DNA from: Candidatus Limiplasma pullicola
Lineage (GTDB): Bacteria; Bacillota; Clostridia; Christensenellales; Aristaeellaceae
Length of the DNA stretch: 64,000 nt
Direction: 5' to 3'
Assembly (NCBI GenBank): GCA_018710985.1
Contig: DVIV01000009.1
Coordinates: 1 to 64,000 of the forward strand
Shown here: piece after piece, positions 1-7,616 of the stretch
Layout of the letters: each line of letters opens with the position of its first letter
Position numbering within the stretch: position 1 is the first letter of the stretch
Position numbers and translations under genes: made by a program
The notes under the pieces: generated by a model
Told to the model about the DNA's origin: nothing
The model's input: only the letters and a program-made list of their open reading frames with translations
The model's database searches: none

Positions 1-24
1 CAGTTCCTCCAAAGTGAATTCGTA

Positions 25-158
25 TCGCCCGGCTTTGCCGGGCGGGCGGGGAGTTTGCGCCCCTGGGCGCAAACATTTCTTAAGCTTCTGGCGGAAAAGG
101 CCGCCGCAGGCGGACTTTTTCGACAAGCTGACGGACCGCACCCCAAGGTGCGGTCCGT
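25..158. repeat. Block of four consecutive hairpins, intergenic
   Basis: Four inverted repeats follow each other: 25-32 with 36-43, 53-62 with 65-74, 101-105 with 109-113 (followed by ACTTTTT, so terminator-like on the + strand), and a perfect 12-bp stem 131-142 with 147-158 (arm ACGGACCGCACC). No convincing gene lies in bases 1-281. The third hairpin could end an operon to the left of the window. The density of palindromes resembles a REP-type intergenic element, but only one copy is visible here, so repetitiveness is inferred. Confidence 0.6.
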
Positions 159-191
159 ATTGGTGTCTATCTGGTCAGAATTTCACCCACC

Positions 192-221
192 TTGACAGCC
201 CTTTTTATTCCATAGTACAAT
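192..221 (+). promoter_or_regulatory. Sigma-A-type promoter for the uppS operon
   Basis: TTGACA at 192-197, an 18-base spacer and TACAAT at 216-221. It lies just past the hairpin block and 60 bases ahead of the first small ORF, so it can drive the uppS-cdsA-dxr-rseP operon. Confidence 0.7.
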
Positions 222-281
222 ATCAGGAGCATTTCGAGCTGCGCCGCCATGTGCGGCGGCCGCTGTTTTGGGGGGTTGTGG

Positions 282-548
282 ATGCAGCAGACCTTTGAGC
301 ACCTGCTGGGACTTCCTGCCGAGTCGGCGCTGGCCATTCTCAGGGCCAGCGGGATCACGGAGGTTCAGGTCAAGGCGACCGCCGCGCCGCCGCGCCGCAA
401 CCCATCGCCTGCGGACGCGCTGCGCACCCCGGAGGGTGAGGCGCAGGGCTATGCGTCCACCCGCGTGGTGGCCGTGGAGGACGATGGGCGCACGCTCATC
501 GTTTCACGCTTTTTAACGGGCGTGCCCCGGGAAAGGAGCCAGTCATGA
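282..548 (+). CDS. Small protein of unknown function, coupled to uppS
   Basis: This 88-residue reading frame begins at an ATG preceded by a G-rich stretch at 270-275 and ends with a TGA overlapping the uppS ATG (ATGA at 545-548), which suggests translational coupling. Near the N-terminus it has a GLPAESALAILRASGI segment, reminiscent of the start of a PASTA-like fold. A basic, proline-rich middle follows, then a C-terminal strand pattern with VVAVEDDGRTLIVSRF. No signal peptide or membrane segment is visible. I do not recognise a named family. Its position first in the lipid-carrier operon hints at an envelope role, but that is inference. Confidence 0.6.
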   Translation: MQQTFEHLLGLPAESALAILRASGITEVQVKATAAPPRRNPSPADALRTPEGEAQGYASTRVVAVEDDGRTLIVSRFLTGVPRERSQS

Positions 549-1282
549 CCGTACCGCTCTACGCGGAGATCGACCTTAGCCGCCTGCCCAGGCATGTGGC
601 CATCATCATGGACGGAAACGGCCGCTGGGCCAAGCAGCATAAGGTAAAAGTGGCGCTGGGCCACCGCACGGGCACCGAAACGCTGCGCGAGATCATCCGT
701 TCTTCCAGCGATATCGGGATTGAAGCCCTGTCGCTCTATGCCTTTTCCACGGAGAACTGGGCGCGTCCCGCCGCCGAGGTGGAGGCGCTGATGCAGCTGA
801 TTCTGGACTTTTTTGCCAGTGAAATCGACGAGCTGGATGAGAAGAATGTGCGCATCACCATTTTGGGTGACAAGGAAGCCCTTCCGCCCCGACAGCGCGA
901 CGTGCTGCGGGAAGCGGAGCGCCGCACGCTGGACAACACGGGCCTTAGGCTCAATATCGCCATCAATTACGGCGCGCGGGCCGAGCTGGCGCGCGCCGCC
1001 CGGCTGATTGCCCAGGAGGTGCAGGCCGGAACGCTGGACCTTTCCCAGGTGGATGAAAAGGCGCTTTCGGACAGGCTGTACACCCATGATTTGCCGGATG
1101 TGGATCTCCTGATCCGTACCAGCGGGGAGATGCGCCTGAGCAATTTCCTGCTCTATCAGTGCGCCTATGCCGAGTTTATCTTCCCCACCGTACTCTGGCC
1201 GGATTTCACCGTTGAGGAATATCACCGCTGCATCGCCCAGTTCCAGGGCAGGAAGCGCCGCTTCGGCAAGCGGGAGGAATGA
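545..1282 (+). CDS. uppS: Isoprenyl transferase (undecaprenyl diphosphate synthase)
   Basis: This cytosolic cis-prenyltransferase condenses isopentenyl diphosphate onto farnesyl diphosphate to make the C55 carrier for peptidoglycan and wall polymers. The 245 residues match the family length. The catalytic motif MDGNGRWAK is at about residues 22-30, with Asp23 as metal ligand, and the C-terminal signature RTSGEMRLSNFLLYQ is present. The ATG is fixed by a 4-base overlap with the preceding small ORF. It is followed after 19 bases by cdsA, the usual Firmicutes order. The frr gene that often precedes uppS would lie outside the window. Confidence 0.97.
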   Translation: MTVPLYAEIDLSRLPRHVAIIMDGNGRWAKQHKVKVALGHRTGTETLREIIRSSSDIGIEALSLYAFSTENWARPAAEVEALMQLILDFFASEIDELDEKNVRITILGDKEALPPRQRDVLREAERRTLDNTGLRLNIAINYGARAELARAARLIAQEVQAGTLDLSQVDEKALSDRLYTHDLPDVDLLIRTSGEMRLSNFLLYQCAYAEFIFPTVLWPDFTVEEYHRCIAQFQGRKRRFGKREE

Positions 1283-1301
1283 ACGCATCCAAGGAGGCAC
1301 C

Positions 1302-2159
1302 ATGAGCGAAAGCAATCCGCAGAAAAAAACATCCGCCATGATCCAGCGCTGCATTACGGGTGCGGTGCTGGTGGCGCTGCTGGCCTGCGTGCTCTTTGTG
1401 GGAAGCTGGCTGTTTGCCGTGGTGGCGTTTTTGTGCCTTTCTTTGGCTCTGCATGAGGAGCTCACCGCCCTCAGCCGCGGGGGACATCATCCCGTGTGGT
1501 GGACCAGCTTCGCCGGGCTGGCCATCTCCGTGCCGCTGATGATGTGCTATTCCTCGCTGGTGATCATTCCCATTCTGGCGCTTCTGTCCTTTGCGGTGCT
1601 GCTGGTGGTGATGCGGCGCGAGGACCCGGACCTGGTGGACATCTGCATGAGCGAGCTTCCCATGCTGACGGTGGTGCTGCCGGGCATGTGTCTGTTTGGC
1701 ATTCTGGATACCGAGCCGCGCAGCCTGCAGGCGCTTTTGCTGGTGCTGGTGTTTGCCATCGCCGTGGGCGGCGATACCTTTGCCTACTTTGTGGGCAGCG
1801 CCATCGGCGGGCCCAAGCTGTGCCCGCATATCAGCCCCAACAAAACCGTGGCCGGAGCCGCGGGCGGGCTGGTGGGCAGCATTTTGTGCGCGGTGATCGC
1901 AGGAAGGGTCTTTACGCTGTGCTTTCCAGATTTTACGGGCTTTCCGCCCATCTGGGGAGATATGCTGTGCGGCCTGTTCGGCGGTATTGCCGGGCAGATG
2001 GGCGACCTGTTTGCCAGCATGGTCAAGCGCCATTGCAGGATCAAGGATTTCGGCCATATCTTCCCCGGTCATGGCGGCATGCTGGACCGGCTGGACAGCA
2101 TCGTGTTTACCGCCATCATCGTCTATTCCTATCGTGTGATTTTGCTGGCTTCCATTTGA
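1302..2159 (+). CDS. cdsA: Phosphatidate cytidylyltransferase
   Basis: An integral membrane enzyme that makes CDP-diacylglycerol from CTP and phosphatidic acid, the branch point for phospholipid synthesis. The 285 residues carry several hydrophobic segments starting near residue 17. The CdsA signature lies close to the C-terminus: SMVKRHCRIKDFG followed by FPGHGGMLDRLDS. The ATG is chosen because AAGGAGG lies directly upstream at 1291-1297. A longer frame with an upstream start would overlap uppS and lacks a ribosome site. It is the third gene of the uppS operon, 18 bases before dxr. Confidence 0.96.
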   Translation: MSESNPQKKTSAMIQRCITGAVLVALLACVLFVGSWLFAVVAFLCLSLALHEELTALSRGGHHPVWWTSFAGLAISVPLMMCYSSLVIIPILALLSFAVLLVVMRREDPDLVDICMSELPMLTVVLPGMCLFGILDTEPRSLQALLLVLVFAIAVGGDTFAYFVGSAIGGPKLCPHISPNKTVAGAAGGLVGSILCAVIAGRVFTLCFPDFTGFPPIWGDMLCGLFGGIAGQMGDLFASMVKRHCRIKDFGHIFPGHGGMLDRLDSIVFTAIIVYSYRVILLASI

Positions 2160-2177
2160 GAAAAGAGGTCCTGGCAC

Positions 2178-3347
2178 ATGAAAAAGCGCCGTTTGGCTAT
2201 ACTGGGTTCCACGGGCAGCATCGGCACGCAGGCGCTCAAGGTGGCTGCGCTGCATCCCGACCGTTTCGAGGTGGCCGCGCTTACCGCGCATTCCAGCCGG
2301 GAAAAGCTCTTTGAGCAGGTGCGCGCGTTTCGGCCGCGGCTGGCCGGGCTGGTATGTCCCATTCCCAAAGAGGAGATTCCCGCGGACCTGCGATTCTGCG
2401 AATGGGTCTTTGGTCCGGAGGCGCTTACGCTGGCTGCCCAGTCCGATGTGGACGACGTGCTGGTCAGCGTGGTGGGCATGGTAGGCCTGAAAAGCGTGCT
2501 CACGGCGCTTGAAGGCGGCCGGCGCGTGCTGCTGGCCAACAAGGAGGCGCTGGTGGCGGGCGGCCATCTGGTGATGGAAGCCGCGCGGCGGGTGGGCGAA
2601 CACGCGCTTCTGCCCGTGGACAGCGAGCACAGCGCCATCTTTCAATGCCTTCAGGGTGCGGGCGGAAATCCGTACTCCCGCATCATCCTGACCTGCTCGG
2701 GCGGGCCGTTCCGCACCTTGGGCAAGGACGCCATCCGGGCGGCCACAAAGGAGCAGGCCCTCAAGCACCCCAACTGGGTCATGGGCCAGAAGATCACCAT
2801 TGATTCGGCCACGCTGTTCAACAAGGCGCTGGAGATGATCGAGGCCAAATGGCTCTTTGACGCACGCCCGGAGCAGATCGAAGTGGTGGTTCATCCCCAG
2901 AGCGTCATCCACAGCGGTGTGGAATTTGCCGATGGCGCGCTGATTGCCCAGCTGGGCACGCCGGATATGCGCCTGCCCATCCTCTATGCCATGGCCTATC
3001 CCGACCGCCTGCCCACCGGCGGCAGCCGGCTGGACCTGTTTTCCCTGGGCAGCCTGACCTTTGAGCGCCCGGACGAGGAGCGTTTTCCCTCCATCCGCCT
3101 GGCGCGCGAATGCCTGCGCGCGGGCGGTGCGGCCGGCTGTGTGCTCAATGCGGCCAACGAGGTGGCCGTAGGCGAATTGTTACAATCCGGCGGGGAGGAA
3201 CCCATGCGCATCGGTCGAATCTTCGATACTGTGGAGGAAACGCTCGCGCGGGTCGGCCATTTGCCGGCCGCCTCGCTGGAGCAGGTGATGGAAGCCGACC
3301 GCCTTGCGCGTGATACGGCGCGGAAGGTTCTGCATAAGCTAGGCTGA
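2178..3347 (+). CDS. dxr: 1-deoxy-D-xylulose 5-phosphate reductoisomerase
   Basis: The committed step of the non-mevalonate (MEP) isoprenoid pathway, converting DXP to 2-C-methyl-D-erythritol 4-phosphate with NADPH. At 389 residues it is full length. The NADPH-binding glycine motif GSTGSIG is at residues 10-16. The metal/substrate segment PVDSEHSAIFQ and the ATIDSATLFNKALEMIEA-type loop (here beginning TIDSATLFNK) are intact. It feeds the isoprenoid units used by the upstream uppS product, which explains the shared operon. The ribosome site GAGGTCC is upstream at 2166. Confidence 0.97.
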   Translation: MKKRRLAILGSTGSIGTQALKVAALHPDRFEVAALTAHSSREKLFEQVRAFRPRLAGLVCPIPKEEIPADLRFCEWVFGPEALTLAAQSDVDDVLVSVVGMVGLKSVLTALEGGRRVLLANKEALVAGGHLVMEAARRVGEHALLPVDSEHSAIFQCLQGAGGNPYSRIILTCSGGPFRTLGKDAIRAATKEQALKHPNWVMGQKITIDSATLFNKALEMIEAKWLFDARPEQIEVVVHPQSVIHSGVEFADGALIAQLGTPDMRLPILYAMAYPDRLPTGGSRLDLFSLGSLTFERPDEERFPSIRLARECLRAGGAAGCVLNAANEVAVGELLQSGGEEPMRIGRIFDTVEETLARVGHLPAASLEQVMEADRLARDTARKVLHKLG

Positions 3348-3367
3348 TCCCCTCCCAAGAAAGGATT

Positions 3368-4432
3368 TTGATTGTATTGTTGTATATTCTGCTTGCCATC
3401 GTTCTGCTGGGCGTGCTGATCACGGTCCATGAGTTCGGACACTTCGCAGCCGCCCGGCTATGCGGGATTCCCGTGAAGGAATACTCCATCGGCTTCGGCC
3501 CCAAGCTCGTTCAGTGGAGAAGCAAGAAGCACGAAACCGTGTTTTCCATTCGTCCGATTCCCCTGGGCGGCTACTGCATGTTCTATGGCGATACCGACGA
3601 CGACCCCAACGGCGAAAAGAAGGATGACCCCCGCAACTACAACAATGCGCCCGTATGGAAGCGCATGATTTCCGTGGCGTCGGGTCCGCTGATGAATATG
3701 GTGCTGGCCTTTGTGGTGGCCATTGTCCTGATGGCCGCGTATGGCGTGACCATCGCCACGCCGTTTGTGGCCAGCGTGACCGAGGGCTCGCCTGCCGCGG
3801 AAAGCGGCCTGACGGCGGGCGACGTGTTCGTCAGCGTGGGCGGCCAGGAGATGACCGGCCGGACCGTGACGGATGTGAGCGACGCCATTGGAAGCCTGGG
3901 CGCGGGATCGGATATTGACATCACCGTGCTGCGGGACGGCGAGGAAAAGACCCTCACCATCACGCCGCGCTATGACGAAACCGAGGAGCGCTGGCTCATC
4001 GGCATCATGATCCAGCAGGGCTATGAGCCGCTGCCCGCGGGTCAGGTGATCCCCGCCGCGTGGGATACCTGCGTGGATGCCTCCACGGCCATCATCTCGG
4101 CATTGGGCAAGCTCTTCACCACCGGCGAGGGCCTCAATGAGACAAGCGGCCCGGTAGGCGTGGTGCAGCTGGTCGCCGAACAGACCCAGCAGGGCGGCAT
4201 GGAAATCTTCCTGTATCTGACGGTGATGATTTCCATCAACCTCGGACTGGTCAACCTCATTCCCATTCCGGGTCTGGACGGCTCGCGGCTGATCTTCATG
4301 CTCATCGAGGCCGTGCGCCGCAAGCCCGTAGACCAGAAGATCGAAGCCATGATCCATCTGGGCGGCTATGTGTTTTTGCTCGGGTTTATGGTGTTTTTCA
4401 CCTTCAAGGACGTGGTGCGCATCTTCCAGTGA
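3368..4432 (+). CDS. rseP: Site-2 intramembrane metalloprotease RseP family
   Basis: A 354-residue membrane zinc protease that cleaves transmembrane segments of regulatory proteins. The HEFGH zinc motif sits in the first membrane helix at residues 21-25. A PDZ domain lies around residues 125-200. The second catalytic motif, GLDG, lies near residue 304 within NLIPIPGLDG. Translation starts at TTG 3368, with AAGAAAGG just upstream; no ATG is available near the conserved N-terminus. It is the last gene of the operon: a terminator follows directly, and the ispG and polC genes often found next in other Firmicutes are absent. Confidence 0.95.
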   Translation: MIVLLYILLAIVLLGVLITVHEFGHFAAARLCGIPVKEYSIGFGPKLVQWRSKKHETVFSIRPIPLGGYCMFYGDTDDDPNGEKKDDPRNYNNAPVWKRMISVASGPLMNMVLAFVVAIVLMAAYGVTIATPFVASVTEGSPAAESGLTAGDVFVSVGGQEMTGRTVTDVSDAIGSLGAGSDIDITVLRDGEEKTLTITPRYDETEERWLIGIMIQQGYEPLPAGQVIPAAWDTCVDASTAIISALGKLFTTGEGLNETSGPVGVVQLVAEQTQQGGMEIFLYLTVMISINLGLVNLIPIPGLDGSRLIFMLIEAVRRKPVDQKIEAMIHLGGYVFLLGFMVFFTFKDVVRIFQ

Positions 4433-4443
4433 AAGCGCGCCGC

Positions 4444-4485
4444 GGGCCGTTTGCTTTTTCCGAAAGCAAACGGCCCTTTTGTTTT
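4444..4485 (+). terminator. Terminator after rseP, with an overlapping alternative hairpin
   Basis: A perfect 14-bp stem (GGGCCGTTTGCTTT at 4444-4457 with its complement at 4463-4476) is followed by TTTTGTTTT. The last four bases of the right arm plus the T-run (4473-4480) can instead pair with AAAAGGGC at 4488-4495, forming a competing second hairpin. Confidence 0.9.
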
Positions 4486-4545
4486 ACAAAAGGGCATACT
4501 TTCCATGCCGGAGACCATACTAAGCCCTGCGGGGGTGAAGGAGAG

Positions 4546-4689
4546 ATGATCGCATCCGAGACGGAGGGCAAGCGCTCTTTGGTGCGCATTCACGACGAAT
4601 ATTGCGAGAGCGAACCGGAAGCCTGGCTGCCCAGGCTGAACAAAATCGTGACCGACGCCTACCGGCGGCGTGCCGCGGAGATGCGCTGA
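4546..4689 (+). CDS. Small acidic/basic protein preceding the recombinase
   Basis: A 47-residue frame starting at ATG with a strong ribosome site (AAGGAGAG at 4537-4544, close to the start). The sequence is highly charged, with a likely C-terminal helix ending in repeated Arg and Glu. No family is recognised. It lies 20 bases before the serine recombinase, so the two are probably cotranscribed and could form a unit, for example a directionality factor or regulator with its recombinase. That role is a guess from position only. Confidence 0.55.
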   Translation: MIASETEGKRSLVRIHDEYCESEPEAWLPRLNKIVTDAYRRRAAEMR

Positions 4690-4709
4690 GGCCCGTGGCG
4701 GGAAGCGTC

Positions 4710-6239
4710 ATGGAGCAGTACGCAAAGTACCTCAGAAAATCCCGCTTCGACCGGGATTATGCGGAAATGAGCGTGGAGGAAACGCTCAGGCGGCATGAGG
4801 CCATCCTGGACCGCCTGGCAGAGGAACGCGGCTACCGCGTGACCAAAACCTATTACGAGGTGGTTTCCGGCGAGTCCATCGCTGCCCGGCCGGAGATTCA
4901 AAAGCTGCTGGAGGAGGTCAATGCCGGGCTGTACGCCGGGGTGCTGGTGGTGGATCTGGAGCGCCTGGCGCGCGGCAACAGCGCCGATCAGGCTTACATC
5001 AGCCAGGTATTCCAGTTTTCCGGCACCAAGATCATCACGCCCGCCAAGGTCTATGACCCCAGCGACGAATTTGACGAAGAATATTTTGAATTTGGCCTGT
5101 TCATGAGCCGGCGGGAGTATAAGACGATCACCCGCCGGCTGATTCGCGGGCGGGACAGCTCGGCCTCGGAGGGCAAATACATCTCCAGCATCGCGCCCTA
5201 TGGCTACCGCCGGGTCAAACTGCTGGGTGAAAAGGGGTATACCCTGGAGCCGCATCCGCAGGAAGCGGAGGCGGTGAAAAAGATGTTTGAACTGTTTCTG
5301 CGCAGGGCGGGCACCAAGCAAATCGCCAATGCCCTGAACGATCTGTCCGTCCCCACGCGCCATGGAGGCCTGTGGAGCTACACCACGGTCGGCCAGATCC
5401 TGGCCAACCCGGTCTACATGGGCAAGATTCGCCGGGGATGGAGCCGCCAGGTCAAAAGCGTCGAGGACGGCGTGGTGAAAAAGCGCGTCAGGCGCACGGA
5501 AGATTATCAGCTCTACGATGGGCTGCATCCCCCGCTGGTCAGCGAGGCGGATTTTTTGCGGGTGCAGGAGCTCCGGCGCGAGCGGCAGCCCGCCGCCCGG
5601 GTGAAAAAGGCCTTTCATCTGCAAAATGCCTTTGCCGGGCTGATTTTCTGCGCCCGCTGCGGCAGCCGCGTGGGGCGCACCACCCTGTCCGCCGCCCAGC
5701 ACAGCCGCGCGCGGCTGCGGTGCGTCAACGGCCGGAACTGCCATAATGCCAGCGCCGACTATCAGGCGGTGGAGCAGGAGGTTGTTACGGCGCTGCGGGG
5801 CTGGCTTTCCGGCTATCGCATCCACATCGACGCCACCGGATACGAGGAGGAGCTGTCAGAGTGCCGGACGCGGCTTCTCCGCCTTGCGCGCGAGGCGGAA
5901 AAGCTCAGCCTTCAGCTGGATAACGCGCATGACCTGGTGGAACAGGGCGTCTATACGCCGGCGGTGTTTCAGGAACGCAGCGCAAAGCTCTTTTCCGCAC
6001 TTGAGGGGCTGGCGCGGAAAAGAGCGGAGCTGGAGGCGCTGGAAAACCGGCTCCAGGCGGCACAAAACGGCGGCGCGAACCTGATTCCCAAGACCGAGGC
6101 GCTTCTGGAAAGCTATGACCGGATGACCAACCACGAGCGCAACACGCTGCTCAAGGCCATTCTGCGGCGCATCGAATACGAAAAGGGCCCGGATGGCAAA
6201 ATCGTGATCGACCTCTATCCCCGGCTTCCGAAGGGATGA
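4710..6239 (+). CDS. Large serine recombinase
   Basis: A 509-residue site-specific recombinase of the large serine family (resolvase-type N-terminal catalytic domain about 4-150, recombinase domain about 170-280, zinc-ribbon domain about 310-350, coiled coil about 375-460). The catalytic serine is Ser11 in YLRKS, and the conserved segments VVDLERLARG and RREYKTITRRL supply the active-site arginines. The zinc ribbon shows FCARCG and LRCVNGRNC. The length and domain order are intact, so it is likely functional. No other phage or ICE genes are present and I found no flanking att repeats. The ribosome site is weak, which suggests coupling to the upstream small ORF. Confidence 0.93.
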   Translation: MEQYAKYLRKSRFDRDYAEMSVEETLRRHEAILDRLAEERGYRVTKTYYEVVSGESIAARPEIQKLLEEVNAGLYAGVLVVDLERLARGNSADQAYISQVFQFSGTKIITPAKVYDPSDEFDEEYFEFGLFMSRREYKTITRRLIRGRDSSASEGKYISSIAPYGYRRVKLLGEKGYTLEPHPQEAEAVKKMFELFLRRAGTKQIANALNDLSVPTRHGGLWSYTTVGQILANPVYMGKIRRGWSRQVKSVEDGVVKKRVRRTEDYQLYDGLHPPLVSEADFLRVQELRRERQPAARVKKAFHLQNAFAGLIFCARCGSRVGRTTLSAAQHSRARLRCVNGRNCHNASADYQAVEQEVVTALRGWLSGYRIHIDATGYEEELSECRTRLLRLAREAEKLSLQLDNAHDLVEQGVYTPAVFQERSAKLFSALEGLARKRAELEALENRLQAAQNGGANLIPKTEALLESYDRMTNHERNTLLKAILRRIEYEKGPDGKIVIDLYPRLPKG

Positions 6240-6340
6240 TTGCCTGCGCGCATCATGGACGCACTTATGTGTTCGTCAATGATCCCACCATGGGCTATGG
6301 CCTGTTCATCGAATGGATGCTGGCACAGGAAACCCCATAA
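6236..6340 (+). CDS. 34-residue ORF coupled to the recombinase stop
   Basis: The ATG overlaps the recombinase TGA (ATGA at 6236-6239) and the frame runs 34 codons to TAA at 6338-6340. The translation looks protein-like (YVFVNDPTMGYGLFIEWML), with an amphipathic end. It is either a genuine mini-protein of the recombinase cassette or the 3' remnant of a gene cut by an old insertion. It resembles no family I know. The next feature is a hairpin that reads out of the minus-strand operon. Confidence 0.4.
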   Translation: MIACAHHGRTYVFVNDPTMGYGLFIEWMLAQETP

Positions 6341-6341
6341 C

Positions 6342-6376
6342 AAAACCGCCCAGTGTCCTCATTGGACACGGGGCGG
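6342..6376 (-). terminator. Terminator of the minus-strand transpeptidase operon
   Basis: Stem of 13 pairs with one mismatch (6346-6358 with 6364-6376), five-base loop, followed on the minus strand by TTTTG. It lies 13 bases past the stop of the last minus-strand gene. Confidence 0.8.
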
Positions 6377-6389
6377 TCGGCTTGTCTGG

Positions 6390-7595
6390 TCAGCGGATGG
6401 TGATGGTCACGCCGTCGGACGCTTCCGCGCCGGCATCCAAGGCATCGCTGGGCTGTGTGCCCCCGCCTGTGGTGGCGCCGCCGGTATAGACCGGATTTTT
6501 CAGCATTTCGCCAAGCTCGATGCGCTCCTGGTTGATCTCGTCAATCTTCGCGCGCCGCTTGACCGGGATGCAGTTGGTGCAGGCAGTCAGCCTGGCGTAG
6601 TCGCCCGTATCCAGCTCGCCATAGGTGAAGGCGGTCAGGGGCAGGTACTTGTCGCGCACGGAGCGGCAGTTGGCCGTGGCGTGATAGCTCGTGCCGCCAT
6701 CGGGGTTGTAGTAGACTTCCAGATCATCGTCGGGATAGGGAAGCGTCCGCCCGTCGTCATCCCACACGACCACTTTGGTATTCTTCTTGAGGTTTTCCCA
6801 CAGCCAGCTGATGCACAGGCCCTCGTCGTTGGCGGTGCGGGCCACGCGCACGCATCCGTGGCTGGCCTTGCGGCCCAGCTGCGAGCCGTACTTGCTGAAA
6901 TCCTTGGTGCCGTCGGCAAATTCCACATAGGGCACCTGGTGGAGAAGATCGCCGCCGTTGAAGCGGATGCCCATTTCGCAGTACATGCCCTCGCTGTCGA
7001 AGCCGCCTACCCAGCTGCCGATGAGGTATTCGCCGGCAGCGGTTTCGTTGTAGGGCTGGTCCTCGTTGGGCAGGCCGGTGGATACCGCGCAGCTGGACCA
7101 GAGCTTGCCGTCGATGAACATATACAGCCGCTGCGTCAGCTTGTCGATGATGATGCCATACTTGTTGTTGGGCGTCACGGTCTTGAGCAGGCTGGTTTTG
7201 ACGTATCCGCGGATGATGCGGTCGTAGTAGTCCATGCCCTCGATGAGCGTCCAGCCGTCCTCATCCTCGCCCAGCACATGCACGGCGGCCAGCGACCCGT
7301 TGATGCTGCCGCCCATCCACTCGTTGATGACCTTTTCGCCGTTTGGCGACACGCGGGGATAGACGACCTCTTTCTCGCTCACATCCAGCACGGTAATGGG
7401 CCGCTGGAGCAGCTCCCAGCAGGCTTCCTCGTCGGTGATGTCGTAGGCGAAGTCCTCTCCGAACCAGGTGATGCTGCTTTCAAAGCCCTCCAGGTTGCCG
7501 ATGGGCAGGTTATCCACATTCTTTTCTCCGGCCGCCAGAGCCGCAAGCGGACAAAGAACCGCTGCGGCCAGCAGCGCCGCCAAAAGACGTTTCAT
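6390..7595 (-). CDS. Secreted L,D-transpeptidase with one cysteine-rich repeat
   Basis: A 401-residue exported enzyme predicted to form 3-3 peptidoglycan cross-links or attach proteins to the wall. It has a signal peptide (residues 1-22, ending ALAAG), an SH3-like or linker region about 45-140, a YkuD catalytic domain about 146-280 with Cys248 in ASHGCVRV, and one C-terminal repeat about 291-345. The repeat has the pattern YYNPDGG, YH, Cys310, LPLT, Cys339 and Cys342, like the Ada-type YHxxxC...CxxC module. It is closely similar to the gene just upstream, so the pair is a tandem duplication. AAAGGAG precedes the ATG. Confidence 0.92.
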   Translation of the reverse strand: MKRLLAALLAAAVLCPLAALAAGEKNVDNLPIGNLEGFESSITWFGEDFAYDITDEEACWELLQRPITVLDVSEKEVVYPRVSPNGEKVINEWMGGSINGSLAAVHVLGEDEDGWTLIEGMDYYDRIIRGYVKTSLLKTVTPNNKYGIIIDKLTQRLYMFIDGKLWSSCAVSTGLPNEDQPYNETAAGEYLIGSWVGGFDSEGMYCEMGIRFNGGDLLHQVPYVEFADGTKDFSKYGSQLGRKASHGCVRVARTANDEGLCISWLWENLKKNTKVVVWDDDGRTLPYPDDDLEVYYNPDGGTSYHATANCRSVRDKYLPLTAFTYGELDTGDYARLTACTNCIPVKRRAKIDEINQERIELGEMLKNPVYTGGATTGGGTQPSDALDAGAEASDGVTITIR

Positions 7596-7616
7596 CAGGA
7601 CACTCCTTTCCAGCCG

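Noticed and set aside
1206..2912. A 568-codon minus-strand frame opposite cdsA and dxr
   Set aside because: It runs against two well-identified genes with intact motifs and is His/Gln/Arg-rich, typical of an antisense shadow.
4486..6400. Possible attachment-site direct repeats flanking the recombinase
   Set aside because: I found no repeat longer than about eight bases on both sides; a computed search is needed.
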